Assembly (NCBI GenBank): GCA_937998355.1 | Contig: CALLDI010000011.1 | Location: 1 to 64,000 of the forward strand | Length of the DNA: 64,000 bases | Source: an uncultured Eggerthella sp. | GTDB lineage: Bacteria; Actinomycetota; Coriobacteriia; Coriobacteriales; Eggerthellaceae | Direction of reading: 5' to 3' | Part shown: piece after piece, positions 1-9,414 of the stretch | Layout of the letters: each line of letters starts with the position of its first letter | How positions within the stretch are numbered: position 1 is the first letter of the stretch | The notes under the pieces: model-generated | What the model saw: only the letters and a program-made list of their open reading frames with translations | The model's database searches: none | What the model was told of the DNA's origin: nothing | Translations under genes and position numbers: made by a program

Positions 1-65
1 GTACTGCGGTGTAGTCCGTGGGAGGATAGGGCGTTCTGCTCATGCAGGGCATTTATTTTTTGTGT

Positions 66-97
66 GACCGCAGTTCATGCGGTCATTTTCTTTTTCT
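66..97 (+). terminator. Rho-independent terminator
   Basis: GACCGCA (66-72) and TGCGGTC (78-84) form a 7-bp stem with a 5-nt loop, followed by a T-rich tract. It probably ends a gene that lies left of the window. Confidence 0.75.
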
Positions 98-155
98 TGC
101 GCAGCGTTCTTGGATTTGTAGCCGTTTTGTTCACGGGCAGACTGTAAGAGACGAG

Positions 156-187
156 TATACTTTCCTTTCAAGGGATAAGGAAAGGAG
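156..187 (+). promoter_or_regulatory. -10 box and RBS of first YhgE/Pip gene
   Basis: TATACT at 156-161 is a good -10 hexamer; no convincing -35 lies at the right distance. AAAGGAG at 181-187 is the ribosome binding site for the ATG at 200, with a rather long 12-nt spacer. Confidence 0.5.
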
Positions 188-199
188 TGAACGCCCGCG

Positions 200-2875
200 A
201 TGAGAAACGTTTGGCTCGTTCTCAAACGCGACATACTTCGTTTGCTCAAGACTCCACCTGCGCTCGTCGTGGTGCTCTTCTTAGTCGTACTCCCTTCTAT
301 TTATACCTGGTATAACGTTGCTGGCTTTTGGGACCCGTATGGTAATACTGGCTCCTTGCGCGTGTGCGTGGTCAATGAGGATACAGGTGGTAGCTCAGAA
401 CTTACTGGCCAGCTTGACGTGGGCGACCAAGTGGTGGATGGTCTGAAAGAGAATGACCAGCTAGACTGGCAGTTCGTTAACCGCGATCAGGCGATGGAAG
501 AGCTTGAATCGGGCAAGAGCTATGCGGTGTTCGTCATCCCTGAGGATTTTACTCAAAAGCTCTTAACGCTTACCACGGGGGATTTTGAACGTCCTGATAT
601 CCAGTATTACGTCAATGAGAAAACAGGTCCCGTAGCGCCGAAGATCACCGATACGGGCGCGAGCACGCTCGATCGGACCATCAATGCTGAATTCGTGGGG
701 ACTGTAAGCCATATCGCAGCTCAGGCGCTCGATGAGGCGTCAGAAGATTCGCATGCACAACTTGCACAGGTGAAGTCGAAGGCGCTCGACGAGCTCGATG
801 AAGCGATCGGCGCGTTGGGGGCGCTCGATCAGGCTGTAGAAGATGTTGAGACGGCAAGTGCGACAGCGAAAGAGAAGATCGCGACCGTCAATAGCGGACT
901 TTCAGATGCATATGGAAAGCTCGACCAGGCGAGCGCAGACTTGAAGACGGCATCTGACCAGGCGAGCGAAGCGGCTCGAGTCCTTACGGAGTTCTCTGCT
1001 CAAGGACAAGCATCGCTTGGCAAGATCACCGCGAATCTCACGAATATGTCTGTTTTGACCTCGACCATGGTTTCGTCGGGGCTTGCTTCTATCACCGAGG
1101 CAAAGGGTGATGTGGATGCAGCTCTCGTTCAAATACGGTCATTGCTCACCGAGAATGCTGCATTGATCGAAGAGCTCGAGCGCATCGAGCAGAGTCTCCC
1201 TGATTCGAACCCCGCGAAGGAGCAGTTAGGAACTGCGCTCGAGTCACTTCGTAACATGAATGATTCGGCTACAGCTACGGTAGAGAGCCTTGAGGCGCTT
1301 TCGGCGCAGCTTGGCGAGAGTGTAGAGGGCTTGAAGCAGGCGAATAGCGAGTTCAGCGCAGCTTCCCAAGAACTGATTTCGACCATGAGCAGCACAGGAA
1401 CCAAAGCATTCACGGAAACGCTTCCGCAGCTTGCGGGTGCGGTGACGAAGATATCCGCTTCATCACGGGATCTTTCGGAAGTGATCGCTCAGCAAAAGAC
1501 CCTTGTCGATCAGGCGCAGGATTTTGCCGAGCAAGTGGTCACGACGATCGATACTGCAAGCAGCGCACTGGGCAAGACCCAAGAAGTGGGCTCGAGCGTG
1601 CTAAGCGATCTCACCCAGGTGCGAACCGATGTCGCCGCCCTTTCAACTTCGGGTTTCTTGGCGAAACTGCTTGGCGTGGACAATCTAAACGCTGATGAGG
1701 TCGCTGAATTCATGGCATCACCCACCAGTCTGGAGACCGAGCAGCTCTACCCGCTCTCGTCGTATGGCGCGGCGATGGCGCCCCTGTTCATGAACTTGAC
1801 CTTCTGGATCGGTGCATTCATGTTGCTCATCATCCTGAAGCAAGAGGTCGATAGCAAAGGTATTCGCAGGCTTACATTGACGCAGCGCTATCTTGGGCGC
1901 TTCTGCTTGCTCGCGATATTAGCGCTCTTGCAATCAGCGGTTTGTTGTACGGGCTTGCTCGCGATGGGCGTGCAACCGGTGAACATACCGGCATTGTACG
2001 CAGCTGCAGCGGTATGCTCGCTCGCGTATCTGAGCATCATCTATTGTTTGTCGGTGACGATGCAGCATATCGGTAAGGGCATCTGTATCATCTTGGTCTT
2101 CGCTCAGATCCCTGGTGCGACAGGTCTCTATCCGATCGAGATGACCTCACCGTTCTTTCAAGCTATCTATCCATTCTTCCCCTTCACGTATGGTATCGGT
2201 GCGCTGCGCGAAGCGATCTGCGGATTCTACGGGATGGATTATGCGATCGCGCTCGGTGTGTTGGGGCTATTCTTCGTCGCATTCATGGCGCTCGGAATCT
2301 TCTTACGTCCCCTGCTCGTGAATGTCAATCGCATGTTCGCGCGTCAGATCGAGCAGGGCGGTATCTACAATGGCGAAGATGTGCGCATCCCTTCGCGGCG
2401 CTATCGCATACGTCAAGTGCTTTCGGTGCTTTCGGATCAAGCGGGTTTTCGGGAAGATATCATGCGTCGTTACGAACGCTTCGACACGTGGTATCCGCGC
2501 CTGATGAAGGGCGCTATCGTCGTTGGTATCGCGGTGCCACTCGTTTTCACGATCGTGTTCTCGCTCAATATGACCGCCAAAGTCGTATTGCTCACCGCAT
2601 GGTTGATCTGGTTCGGTGTAGTAGCAGGCTTCTTGATCATCGTCGAGAGCTTGCGCTATAGCATGCGCCGCCAGATGCGCCTCGATTCGCTCGCACCCGA
2701 GAAGCTGCAGCGCATCTACGAAGAACTCAACGCAGGTCATCGCGTTGAAGAATCCAAGAATGCTGACGCGGATTACCTGCTCGATCCCCATGATCAGATC
2801 GCCCTTCCTGGTTCACGTAAGTCTCGTGCACGACGTGCGAGAAAAGACGGCACGAGCGCAGGGGGTGAGCGATGA
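200..2875 (+). CDS. YhgE/Pip family membrane protein (first of pair)
   Basis: An 891-residue membrane protein of the YhgE/Pip (phage infection protein) family, related to ABC-2-type permeases and to EsaA of type VII secretion. One N-terminal helix (about residues 22-42) is followed by a large extracytoplasmic domain of about 480 residues, rich in Ala/Ser/Glu/Leu heptads and probably coiled coil. Several C-terminal membrane helices follow (about residues 530-720 and 770-820), then a basic cytoplasmic tail. Members act as phage receptors in Lactococcus and are often linked to export, but the native role is unclear. The last four bases overlap the start of the next family member (ATGA), so the two are co-translated. 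The family call is firm; the function is not known. Confidence 0.85.
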   Translation: MRNVWLVLKRDILRLLKTPPALVVVLFLVVLPSIYTWYNVAGFWDPYGNTGSLRVCVVNEDTGGSSELTGQLDVGDQVVDGLKENDQLDWQFVNRDQAMEELESGKSYAVFVIPEDFTQKLLTLTTGDFERPDIQYYVNEKTGPVAPKITDTGASTLDRTINAEFVGTVSHIAAQALDEASEDSHAQLAQVKSKALDELDEAIGALGALDQAVEDVETASATAKEKIATVNSGLSDAYGKLDQASADLKTASDQASEAARVLTEFSAQGQASLGKITANLTNMSVLTSTMVSSGLASITEAKGDVDAALVQIRSLLTENAALIEELERIEQSLPDSNPAKEQLGTALESLRNMNDSATATVESLEALSAQLGESVEGLKQANSEFSAASQELISTMSSTGTKAFTETLPQLAGAVTKISASSRDLSEVIAQQKTLVDQAQDFAEQVVTTIDTASSALGKTQEVGSSVLSDLTQVRTDVAALSTSGFLAKLLGVDNLNADEVAEFMASPTSLETEQLYPLSSYGAAMAPLFMNLTFWIGAFMLLIILKQEVDSKGIRRLTLTQRYLGRFCLLAILALLQSAVCCTGLLAMGVQPVNIPALYAAAAVCSLAYLSIIYCLSVTMQHIGKGICIILVFAQIPGATGLYPIEMTSPFFQAIYPFFPFTYGIGALREAICGFYGMDYAIALGVLGLFFVAFMALGIFLRPLLVNVNRMFARQIEQGGIYNGEDVRIPSRRYRIRQVLSVLSDQAGFREDIMRRYERFDTWYPRLMKGAIVVGIAVPLVFTIVFSLNMTAKVVLLTAWLIWFGVVAGFLIIVESLRYSMRRQMRLDSLAPEKLQRIYEELNAGHRVEESKNADADYLLDPHDQIALPGSRKSRARRARKDGTSAGGER

Positions 2876-5064
2876 GCAATATCTGGAACATATTCAAGAT
2901 GGATCTTCGTCGCCTTTTCGCCAATGTGGTGAATGTCATCGTGACATTGGGTCTTATCTTGCTGCCGTCGTTGTTCGCGCTCTACAACATCATCGCCTGT
3001 TGGGATGTGTTCGACAATACAGGCAACGTGAAGGTTGCTGTCGCTAATACTGACGAAGGATATCAGAGCGATCTTGTTCCACTCCGCGTGAACTTGGGAG
3101 AGCAGGTGGTCTCGCAGTTGCGTGCGAATGACCAGATCAAGTGGGAATTCGTTTCGGAGGAAGAAGCGGTCGACGGTGCGCGCGCTGGACGCTACTATGC
3201 TGCCGTGGTGATTCCGAAGACCTTCAGTCGCGACATGCTCACCTTCTACGATAGCGATGTCGAACACGCGAAGATCACGTATTACTCGAACGAGAAGAAG
3301 AACGTGATCGCTCCTAAGGTGACCGATCAAGGGGCGAGTTCCGTCTCGTATCAAGTCAACGAAGCCTTCGCGAAAGCGCTCTCCGAAATGTCGCTCTCGA
3401 TCGTGAAGATGATGTCGACCTATCTTGATCAAGCAGGAGCTGACGTGCGTATCGTGGCGCTCGCGACCCATATGGACGCTGTTGGCGATCAGCTCGATGG
3501 TGCTGCCGAGACGCTCGAGCTCTTCAGTTCATTCGCTGGAGCGACGCAGCATTCCCTCGATGCGTCTTATGCGCTCATCGCTACGACGCAGGGTTCATTG
3601 AAAGACATATCCGAAGCGAGCGCGGGTGCGTTCGAGGGAGCATCGGAGGCGGTGTCTGCATTGAGCTCAGCATCCGACTCCTTCAAGGATGCGCTCGATG
3701 CAAGCGCTTCATCATATGAAAAGCTCGCTGCTTCTGCACGAAATGCGGCCGATGCGGTGGAAGGTTCTGCTGAGCAGACCGCGCAGACCATGCGCGACCA
3801 GGCGAATGCGCTCGATGCTCAGATCGCAGCTTATCGATCGATGGCGGAATCGTTGCGTTCGATCGAGCAGGAGTTGCCTGCTGAACAGCAGGGTGCCCTC
3901 GAGGCGCTCGCACGACGTTTGGATGCTGCGATCGTGGTCGCGCAGAACATTCAGAAGCAGCTCGATGAAGGCGCGCGGTCGCTCGATACTGCACGCACGC
4001 AGGCTGCTGCTGACCGAGCCGAGATCGAGACGACAGCGAATGAGGCGAAGACCGAGCTCGAAGCGCTTTCGAAGCAATATGACGAAGAAGTGAAACCCTT
4101 GCTCGAGCAGCTCGAGCAGTCTACGGCTGCTGCCGTGAGCGCCTTCGATGCGAGCTTGAACAAGATCGCAAGCGCGGATCTTTCGGGCTTGACCGATGAA
4201 GAGCCGGATTCGATTCGTTCTCAGATGGAGGGCGCATTCGCTCAAACGAGCGCCACCGCACAGCAACTCCAAGATGCGTCTGATAAGCTCCATGCAACGG
4301 CTTCGAAGTTGCGTGAGGCAGCGCAGGCGGGCGACTCCGCAACGCTTCAAGAGATACTATCCGCTGACCCTGAGACGCTTGCAGGCGCGCTCTCGGCTCC
4401 TGTTGGCATCGAGCGCGAAGCGATATTCCCGTCACAGAGCTTCGGGGCATCGATGTCGCCGCTCTATACGACGCTCGCGATCTTCATCGGTTCACTCTTG
4501 ATCATGGTCGTGGTCAAGCCGCGCGTCTCTCAGCGCGAGCAAGACCAACTGAAGGATCCGAAGCCTCGTCAGCTGTTCACGGGCCGATTCGGTATCTGTG
4601 CGGTGCTCTCGCTCGCTCAAACGACGCTGATGGCGTTGGGCAACCTGCTCTTCTTGCAGATCTCGGTCGTGCATCCTCTTCTGTTCCTGCTCTCGTATTG
4701 GTTCGCAGGGCTCGTCTTCACGTTCATCATCTATGCGCTCGTCGTGAGTTTCGCGAATCTCGGCAAAGCGATCGCTGTCCTGATGTTGATCGTTCAGGTG
4801 ACGGGCTGCGGAGGCTCGTATCCGTTACAGATCCTCCCTTGGTTCGTTCAGGCGGTCAGCCCCTGGCTCCCTGCGACGCATGTCGTCGATGCGATGCGGG
4901 CTGCGATGCTCGGTGTCTACCAGAACGATTATTGGATCGCGATGGGAGAGCTCGCGTTGTTCTTGATCCCAGCTGCACTTCTCGGGTATGCGCTGCGCAA
5001 ACCGCTCGAGCGTTTCATGCAATGGTACGTTCATAGGGTCGAGAGCACGAATCTCATCTCTTAG
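2872..5064 (+). CDS. YhgE/Pip family membrane protein (second of pair)
   Basis: A 730-residue paralogue of the preceding protein. It has the same plan: an N-terminal helix (about 15-40), an extracytoplasmic domain of about 470 residues with strong heptad periodicity, and a block of six C-terminal helices (about 535-715). The N-terminal segments of the two proteins are clearly alike (a W-D-x-F/Y-x-N-T-G motif after the first helix). The 4-base overlap with the upstream gene and shared orientation point to a two-gene operon and perhaps a heteromer. It lacks the long basic tail of its partner. No catalytic residues are expected for this family. Confidence 0.85.
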   Translation: MSNIWNIFKMDLRRLFANVVNVIVTLGLILLPSLFALYNIIACWDVFDNTGNVKVAVANTDEGYQSDLVPLRVNLGEQVVSQLRANDQIKWEFVSEEEAVDGARAGRYYAAVVIPKTFSRDMLTFYDSDVEHAKITYYSNEKKNVIAPKVTDQGASSVSYQVNEAFAKALSEMSLSIVKMMSTYLDQAGADVRIVALATHMDAVGDQLDGAAETLELFSSFAGATQHSLDASYALIATTQGSLKDISEASAGAFEGASEAVSALSSASDSFKDALDASASSYEKLAASARNAADAVEGSAEQTAQTMRDQANALDAQIAAYRSMAESLRSIEQELPAEQQGALEALARRLDAAIVVAQNIQKQLDEGARSLDTARTQAAADRAEIETTANEAKTELEALSKQYDEEVKPLLEQLEQSTAAAVSAFDASLNKIASADLSGLTDEEPDSIRSQMEGAFAQTSATAQQLQDASDKLHATASKLREAAQAGDSATLQEILSADPETLAGALSAPVGIEREAIFPSQSFGASMSPLYTTLAIFIGSLLIMVVVKPRVSQREQDQLKDPKPRQLFTGRFGICAVLSLAQTTLMALGNLLFLQISVVHPLLFLLSYWFAGLVFTFIIYALVVSFANLGKAIAVLMLIVQVTGCGGSYPLQILPWFVQAVSPWLPATHVVDAMRAAMLGVYQNDYWIAMGELALFLIPAALLGYALRKPLERFMQWYVHRVESTNLIS

Positions 5065-5102
5065 CTCGTATGCGATGGTCGCTTCGGCGCTCTTGCAAGG
5101 GG

Positions 5103-5154
5103 AGCGTCCCAGCAACGCGGGGCGCTTACCAATTTCGTACAATCTCGGTATAAT
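5103..5154 (+). promoter_or_regulatory. Promoter of CHAP protein gene, after a short hairpin
   Basis: TTACCA (5126-5131), a 17-bp spacer and a perfect TATAAT (5149-5154) make a good housekeeping promoter. Just upstream, AGCGTCCC (5103-5110) pairs with GGGGCGCT (5119-5126); this hairpin without a T-run may end the YhgE/Pip transcript. Confidence 0.65.
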
Positions 5155-5203
5155 CACAGATGAACGCTCGTTTCTTCCGTTATCAAGAAGGTCGTGATCT
5201 TAC

Positions 5204-7357
5204 TTGAGTTCTGCGAAAATCTCGGTTCACAACAGCACGAATAAGGTGAAGACCACGACGATCGCTATAGCGATCGTAGGTGCTCTTGTGCTCGCTCTTT
5301 TATGCGCTGCATCCACTGCGCATGCTCAGCAAGAACCCGTATCCGCTGCGCAGACAGGCTCGGTTTCTTGCGAAGTCGGGTCGAGCGGGTCGGAGGGATC
5401 CTCGGTCATGGTCGATGCGGCTAACTCGAACGAGGCAGAGGAATCTGCAGTCACTGGAAATGCTGATGGTGCAAATGCGCCCGTTGTTGGTGATGTTATC
5501 CAGGTGAGCAGTGAGGCCGAGCAGGAAAGCGATTCTGTAACGATCGACGACGCGACGAGCGATAAGATCATCACCACCGCAGAGACCCTTACGCCTTCTC
5601 ATCCTTCAGATGAGCCTCAGCAAGATGCTACGGTCGATACTGCGGAAACGATGAAGATACCCCAAGGATACAGCGCAGGATGGCAGCTCATCGATGGCAA
5701 ATGGTATTACTTCGATGGGTCAGGCACTGCGAAGAGGGGCTGGGTCAAAACGGGTAGAACATGGTATTACCTCGATCCTGATACTGCGGGCATGAAGACC
5801 GGTCTCTATGAGGTCGGGGGTGCATGGTATGCATCGAATGCATCGGGTGCGATGGCTGCACGTGCGTGGATCGAGCTCGATGGCGTTTGGTATTACGCGA
5901 CGGCTTCGGGCGCGCTGAAGACCGGCTGGCATAAGTCTGGCGGTAAATGGTATTGGCTTCAGCCCGAGAAAGCAGGCGCGATGGCGAGCGCATGCTGGGT
6001 GAAAGACAAGGCAAGGTGGTATTACCTTACTGATTCAGGCGCCATGAAGACCGGTTGGCAACTTTACAAGAACACCTGGTATCATCTGAGCGCTTCGGGA
6101 GCCATGTCTACAGGCTGGAAGAAGCTGAAAGGCATTTGGTATTATCTCGATCCGCTCAAAGAGGGAGCGATGAAGACAGGACGCTACCAGGTCGATGGCG
6201 TTTGGTATGTCTCGAGTCCGTCTGGTGCGATGGCTTCCAAAAAATGGGCTCAAGTAGGCGATGATTGGTATTACGCCACGGCTTCGGGCGCGCTGAAGAC
6301 CGGTTGGCACAAGTCTGGTGGCAAATGGTATTGGCTTCAGCCGGAAAAAGCCGGCCTCATGGCTTCAGGTGAGTGGATCAACGACGGATCGGCCGATTAT
6401 TTCATGATGAAGAGCGGTGCGATGTTCTCTGGTTGGTTGAGCCAAGGAAGCGCAGACGGACTTGCTAATGGCATGTTCTTCGATAAGCAGAAGGTGATCG
6501 ATATCGCATTGGCGGAGGTCGGTTATCGAGAGAAAGCTACCGACGCGCAGCTGGATAACAAGACCGCCAATGCTGGCTCCGGTAATCACACCAAGTACGG
6601 CCGCGATATGCATGCGATAGATCCGGGCATCATGGAGTATGCCGATGCGTGGTGCGATGCGTTCGTTGATTGGTGCTTCGTGCAGGCTTTCGGTATCGAG
6701 AACGCGCGCGGGCTCCTTGGCGGATCGTTCAATGATTACACCCCCGTTTCCGCGCAGCTCTTCAAGGATCAGATGTCCTGGTATTCGAGCGCACCGCAAG
6801 TGGGCGATCAGGTATTCTTCCAAAGCTCTGGCACCATCAACCATACGGGAATCGTTTACGCGGTGAGCAACGGAAAGATCTATACGGTCGAAGGCAATAC
6901 GTCCGATATGGTCGCCAAGCGCGAATATGCGCTCGATGCGGTCAGGATCGCCGGATATGGCAGACCGCTCTATAACAACAGGGGCGACGATGGGAATTTC
7001 GTTCAAGCGAAGGAATGGTGCTATCTGAATGCATCAGGTGCGCGTACGACCGGCTGGGTGAAGTCGGAAGGTAACTGGTATTATTTCGATCCTGCGACCG
7101 GGCTCATGCAGCGTGGCAAGAAGGTGATCGATGGGAAGATCTATTCCTTCAGTTCTGCCGGCGTCATGAAGACGGGCTGGAGCCAAGAGAGCTCGAAATG
7201 GTATTACTACGATCGATCTGGCGCGATGCAGACGGATACGTGGGTAGGTGACTATTACGTTGGTTCGAATGGCGTGATGGCTACTAGCACTTGGATCGGC
7301 GATCGCTATGTCGATGCGAGCGGTAAGTACGTCGCGGGAATGCAGAAACGAGCGTGA
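5204..7357 (+). CDS. Secreted CHAP-domain cell-wall hydrolase with choline-binding-type repeats
   Basis: A 717-residue exported protein. The TTG start at 5204 follows AGAAGG. A signal peptide (hydrophobic about residues 19-38, ending at an A-x-A site) precedes a low-complexity acidic stretch. Two arrays of about 20-residue W-Y-Y/G-W repeats (cell-wall or glucan-binding type) occupy about residues 155-420 and 600-710. Between them lies a CHAP-like amidase/endopeptidase domain (about 425-590) with the Cys in WCDAFVDWC, the His in INHTG and an E-G-N motif. It probably binds the cell surface and cleaves peptidoglycan. A 90-bp unit recurs almost unchanged at 5888 and 6266, a sign of internal duplication. 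The exact bond cut cannot be read from the sequence. Confidence 0.82.
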   Translation: MSSAKISVHNSTNKVKTTTIAIAIVGALVLALLCAASTAHAQQEPVSAAQTGSVSCEVGSSGSEGSSVMVDAANSNEAEESAVTGNADGANAPVVGDVIQVSSEAEQESDSVTIDDATSDKIITTAETLTPSHPSDEPQQDATVDTAETMKIPQGYSAGWQLIDGKWYYFDGSGTAKRGWVKTGRTWYYLDPDTAGMKTGLYEVGGAWYASNASGAMAARAWIELDGVWYYATASGALKTGWHKSGGKWYWLQPEKAGAMASACWVKDKARWYYLTDSGAMKTGWQLYKNTWYHLSASGAMSTGWKKLKGIWYYLDPLKEGAMKTGRYQVDGVWYVSSPSGAMASKKWAQVGDDWYYATASGALKTGWHKSGGKWYWLQPEKAGLMASGEWINDGSADYFMMKSGAMFSGWLSQGSADGLANGMFFDKQKVIDIALAEVGYREKATDAQLDNKTANAGSGNHTKYGRDMHAIDPGIMEYADAWCDAFVDWCFVQAFGIENARGLLGGSFNDYTPVSAQLFKDQMSWYSSAPQVGDQVFFQSSGTINHTGIVYAVSNGKIYTVEGNTSDMVAKREYALDAVRIAGYGRPLYNNRGDDGNFVQAKEWCYLNASGARTTGWVKSEGNWYYFDPATGLMQRGKKVIDGKIYSFSSAGVMKTGWSQESSKWYYYDRSGAMQTDTWVGDYYVGSNGVMATSTWIGDRYVDASGKYVAGMQKRA
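5888..6355 (+). repeat. Intragenic 378-bp-period duplication
   Basis: The 90 bp at 5888-5977 and 6266-6355 encode the same 30 residues with only silent or near-silent changes. The flanking repeats align with the same 378-bp offset, so one block of cell-wall-binding repeats was duplicated. Confidence 0.7.
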
Positions 7358-7399
7358 GCCTAACATCTTCGCGCCCGAGAATTCTGATGGGAGCCATAC

Positions 7400-7419
7400 G
7401 TACGAAACGGGCTTCGTAC
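7400..7419. terminator. Hairpin between convergent genes
   Basis: GTACGAA (7400-7406) and TTCGTAC (7413-7419) form a perfect stem with a 6-nt loop between the CHAP gene and the convergent LuxR gene. There is no T-run on either side, so terminator function is only likely. Confidence 0.4.
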
Positions 7420-7466
7420 CAGCTACGCTCTCGTCTTGTTCGAGCGACCCGAATCCAGGAGTTCGT

Positions 7467-8993
7467 TCAGTCGATCCGTTCTTCTTTCTTCATGTTGATA
7501 TATTCGAGCAGTTCGCTACGCTTGTGAATGCCGACCTTGTCGTAGATGTGGCGAATATGCGTATTGACCGTGTGTGGTGAGATGACGAGTTTCGTCGCGA
7601 TGTTGTTGACCGTATTCCCACGTGCGATCAATCTCAAGATCTGGCCTTCACGTTCGGATAACTTGAATTCGGTGATGATCTGACCGCAGATCGTATCAAC
7701 CTCTGATGGCGCGACGGGGGAAGTGGTGAGCGCGATGAAGCGAGACTCACATTTGACGATGGGGATCAGTACGAACGCGAGGACGCAGATGAACACGAGC
7801 GTTGTAGGATTCACCGCGAATTGCGCGATCTCCGGGTTGTTCTCGTAGAAGAGACCAAGACAGTTGCCGAGCGCGATACCGATGCGGATAGTGGCGACCG
7901 AGAAGGCGATCGCGAGCGCGGGCGCGAAGAATCCGCGGCGCATCAAGGTTCCGAAGTACATGATGAGCGATATCTCCAAGAGCGATGAGACGCTCAAGCC
8001 GACGATGAAGGCGAGCGGATAGAGCGAGCTATGGCTCTGGAATAGTGCGAGTCCGATGATGGCGAAGACCAGATAGAACGGGAAGAGCTTGAACATCGAA
8101 GCCTTCGCTTTGAGCATGACGCTCAATCCTGACACGGCGAGGATGAGCAGCGCTCCTGCCACCACGCCGATGACGAAGATGTATTGTCCTACATAGAATC
8201 GTTCCCATGGCACGATGGCGACCAAGTAGTAACATGCGATGCTCGTGAAGCAACCCACGCTGCATACGGCTGCGACGCTTGAGAAAGCGGGTCGTACGGT
8301 ATCGCGCGGCAATAAGACAGGGTAGGTAGCCGGGATCTTCTTGTGCGCGCACAAGAGCACACCTGATATCGCGACAAGAGCGATGACGAACAACGGTGAG
8401 AAACTGGCCGGGATGAAAAGATCGATCAGCATCGAGACGAGCACGGTCGCGCCGAACGTGGCGCCGATGTGAACCACCGAGAAATTCGCTCGCGCTCGCG
8501 TGAGCGCTTCGCCCCAGAGGATCCACATGAGACCTTCGAGCGCGCCAGCGATGAAGCTGGTCGCATAGACCACGAACGTATTCAAGATGAGAGGGGAGCC
8601 ATAGAGCAGAAGAGCTGAGGCGACCACGAGCAGGACCGTGATGACCTCTGGCATCCATGTATGATCCGAGAGATGCTTCGTACGTCCGAGATAGAGCGCC
8701 GTGACCACCATCGCTACAGCGGTTCCCACGAGATTCACGAGCCACGAGGTAGTGACGCCGGCGGTGAGTAAGTCGGTCTTGAAGAAGCTATCTGGGCTGA
8801 ACCACGTGAGGTAGTGGTAGGCCATCAGCAACGAGAAGCCAAGATACTTGAGCGCTGGATGAATGCTCGCGAGCTTGTCTACGACCGGCTTGCGTGTCTC
8901 GCTCGCGTCGGAAGCGAGCGAGACGCCATCATTCGAAGGCGCGCTCGTTGCGTCGTCAATGGCGCTTTCAGTGGCGTTCGGAGTCGTTCGCAT
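7467..8993 (-). CDS. LuxR-family regulator with 12-helix MFS-like membrane domain
   Basis: A 508-residue membrane-bound transcription factor. About residues 45-430 hold some twelve hydrophobic segments resembling an MFS carrier. The C-terminal about 65 residues are a LuxR/GerE helix-turn-helix (L-S-x-R-E-x-x-I-L, then SPHTVNTHIRHIY). No phosphoreceiver or acyl-homoserine-lactone domain is present. The membrane part presumably senses a ligand or the state of a transporter; that is inference. Such one-component proteins are abundant in Eggerthellaceae and usually sit beside the transporter or enzyme genes they control. This one is divergent from the MFS gene of the first CoA island. AGAGG lies about 12 nt before the ATG. 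Confidence 0.88.
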   Translation of the reverse strand: MRTTPNATESAIDDATSAPSNDGVSLASDASETRKPVVDKLASIHPALKYLGFSLLMAYHYLTWFSPDSFFKTDLLTAGVTTSWLVNLVGTAVAMVVTALYLGRTKHLSDHTWMPEVITVLLVVASALLLYGSPLILNTFVVYATSFIAGALEGLMWILWGEALTRARANFSVVHIGATFGATVLVSMLIDLFIPASFSPLFVIALVAISGVLLCAHKKIPATYPVLLPRDTVRPAFSSVAAVCSVGCFTSIACYYLVAIVPWERFYVGQYIFVIGVVAGALLILAVSGLSVMLKAKASMFKLFPFYLVFAIIGLALFQSHSSLYPLAFIVGLSVSSLLEISLIMYFGTLMRRGFFAPALAIAFSVATIRIGIALGNCLGLFYENNPEIAQFAVNPTTLVFICVLAFVLIPIVKCESRFIALTTSPVAPSEVDTICGQIITEFKLSEREGQILRLIARGNTVNNIATKLVISPHTVNTHIRHIYDKVGIHKRSELLEYINMKKEERID

Positions 8994-9414
8994 GGGGTGA
9001 TCAACCTCTTTTTTTCAGTCACTATCGGTCGAAGAATGCACGATAGCGGCAAGTCCCTTTTTCCTTCATCCCATAGTATCAGCTTACAGATCGTCTGGTC
9101 AGGGGCATCACTAGTTTTTCAGTATGTCTCTCATCACTAGAAATGCGTTGCTCCCCAGTTTGATCGCATATCCATAATCATTCCCATTTTGCGATGCGGC
9201 CCTGAACGCGTTCATACAAGATGTTTTCATCGGTTCAACAGACAGCTTACAAATTCATTCGTTGATTCATGATTCCCTTCGGGCGCACCTAAGATGAGGT
9301 CGAGAACCATGAGTCAACCATGAAGGGGTAAAGAGGCGAAGAAGGAAAGAAAGGGAACCGCAAGGAGGACGCTCACGCGAGCGCTTCGAAGTTAGAAGGA
9401 TGAAAGGGGAAGCC
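8994..9414. promoter_or_regulatory. Divergent control region, LuxR gene / MFS gene
   Basis: A 421-bp gene-free stretch, AT-richer than its surroundings. It holds two direct copies of CATCACTAG (9106-9114 and 9132-9140, 26 bp apart), the perfect palindrome TGAACGCGTTCA (9203-9214), and purine-rich leader sequence before the MFS gene. No promoter with both consensus hexamers is obvious, which fits activator-dependent transcription. Confidence 0.55.
9203..9214. promoter_or_regulatory. Candidate operator, site 1
   Basis: TGAACGCGTTCA is a perfect 12-bp palindrome about 200 bp before the MFS start. Near-identical sites lie at 20809, 27784, 27883 and 30068, all before genes of the CoA islands. Confidence 0.5.

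Noticed and set aside
5885..6360. CRISPR array
   Set aside because: Only two long copies within a coding frame; they encode protein repeats and have no spacer pattern.
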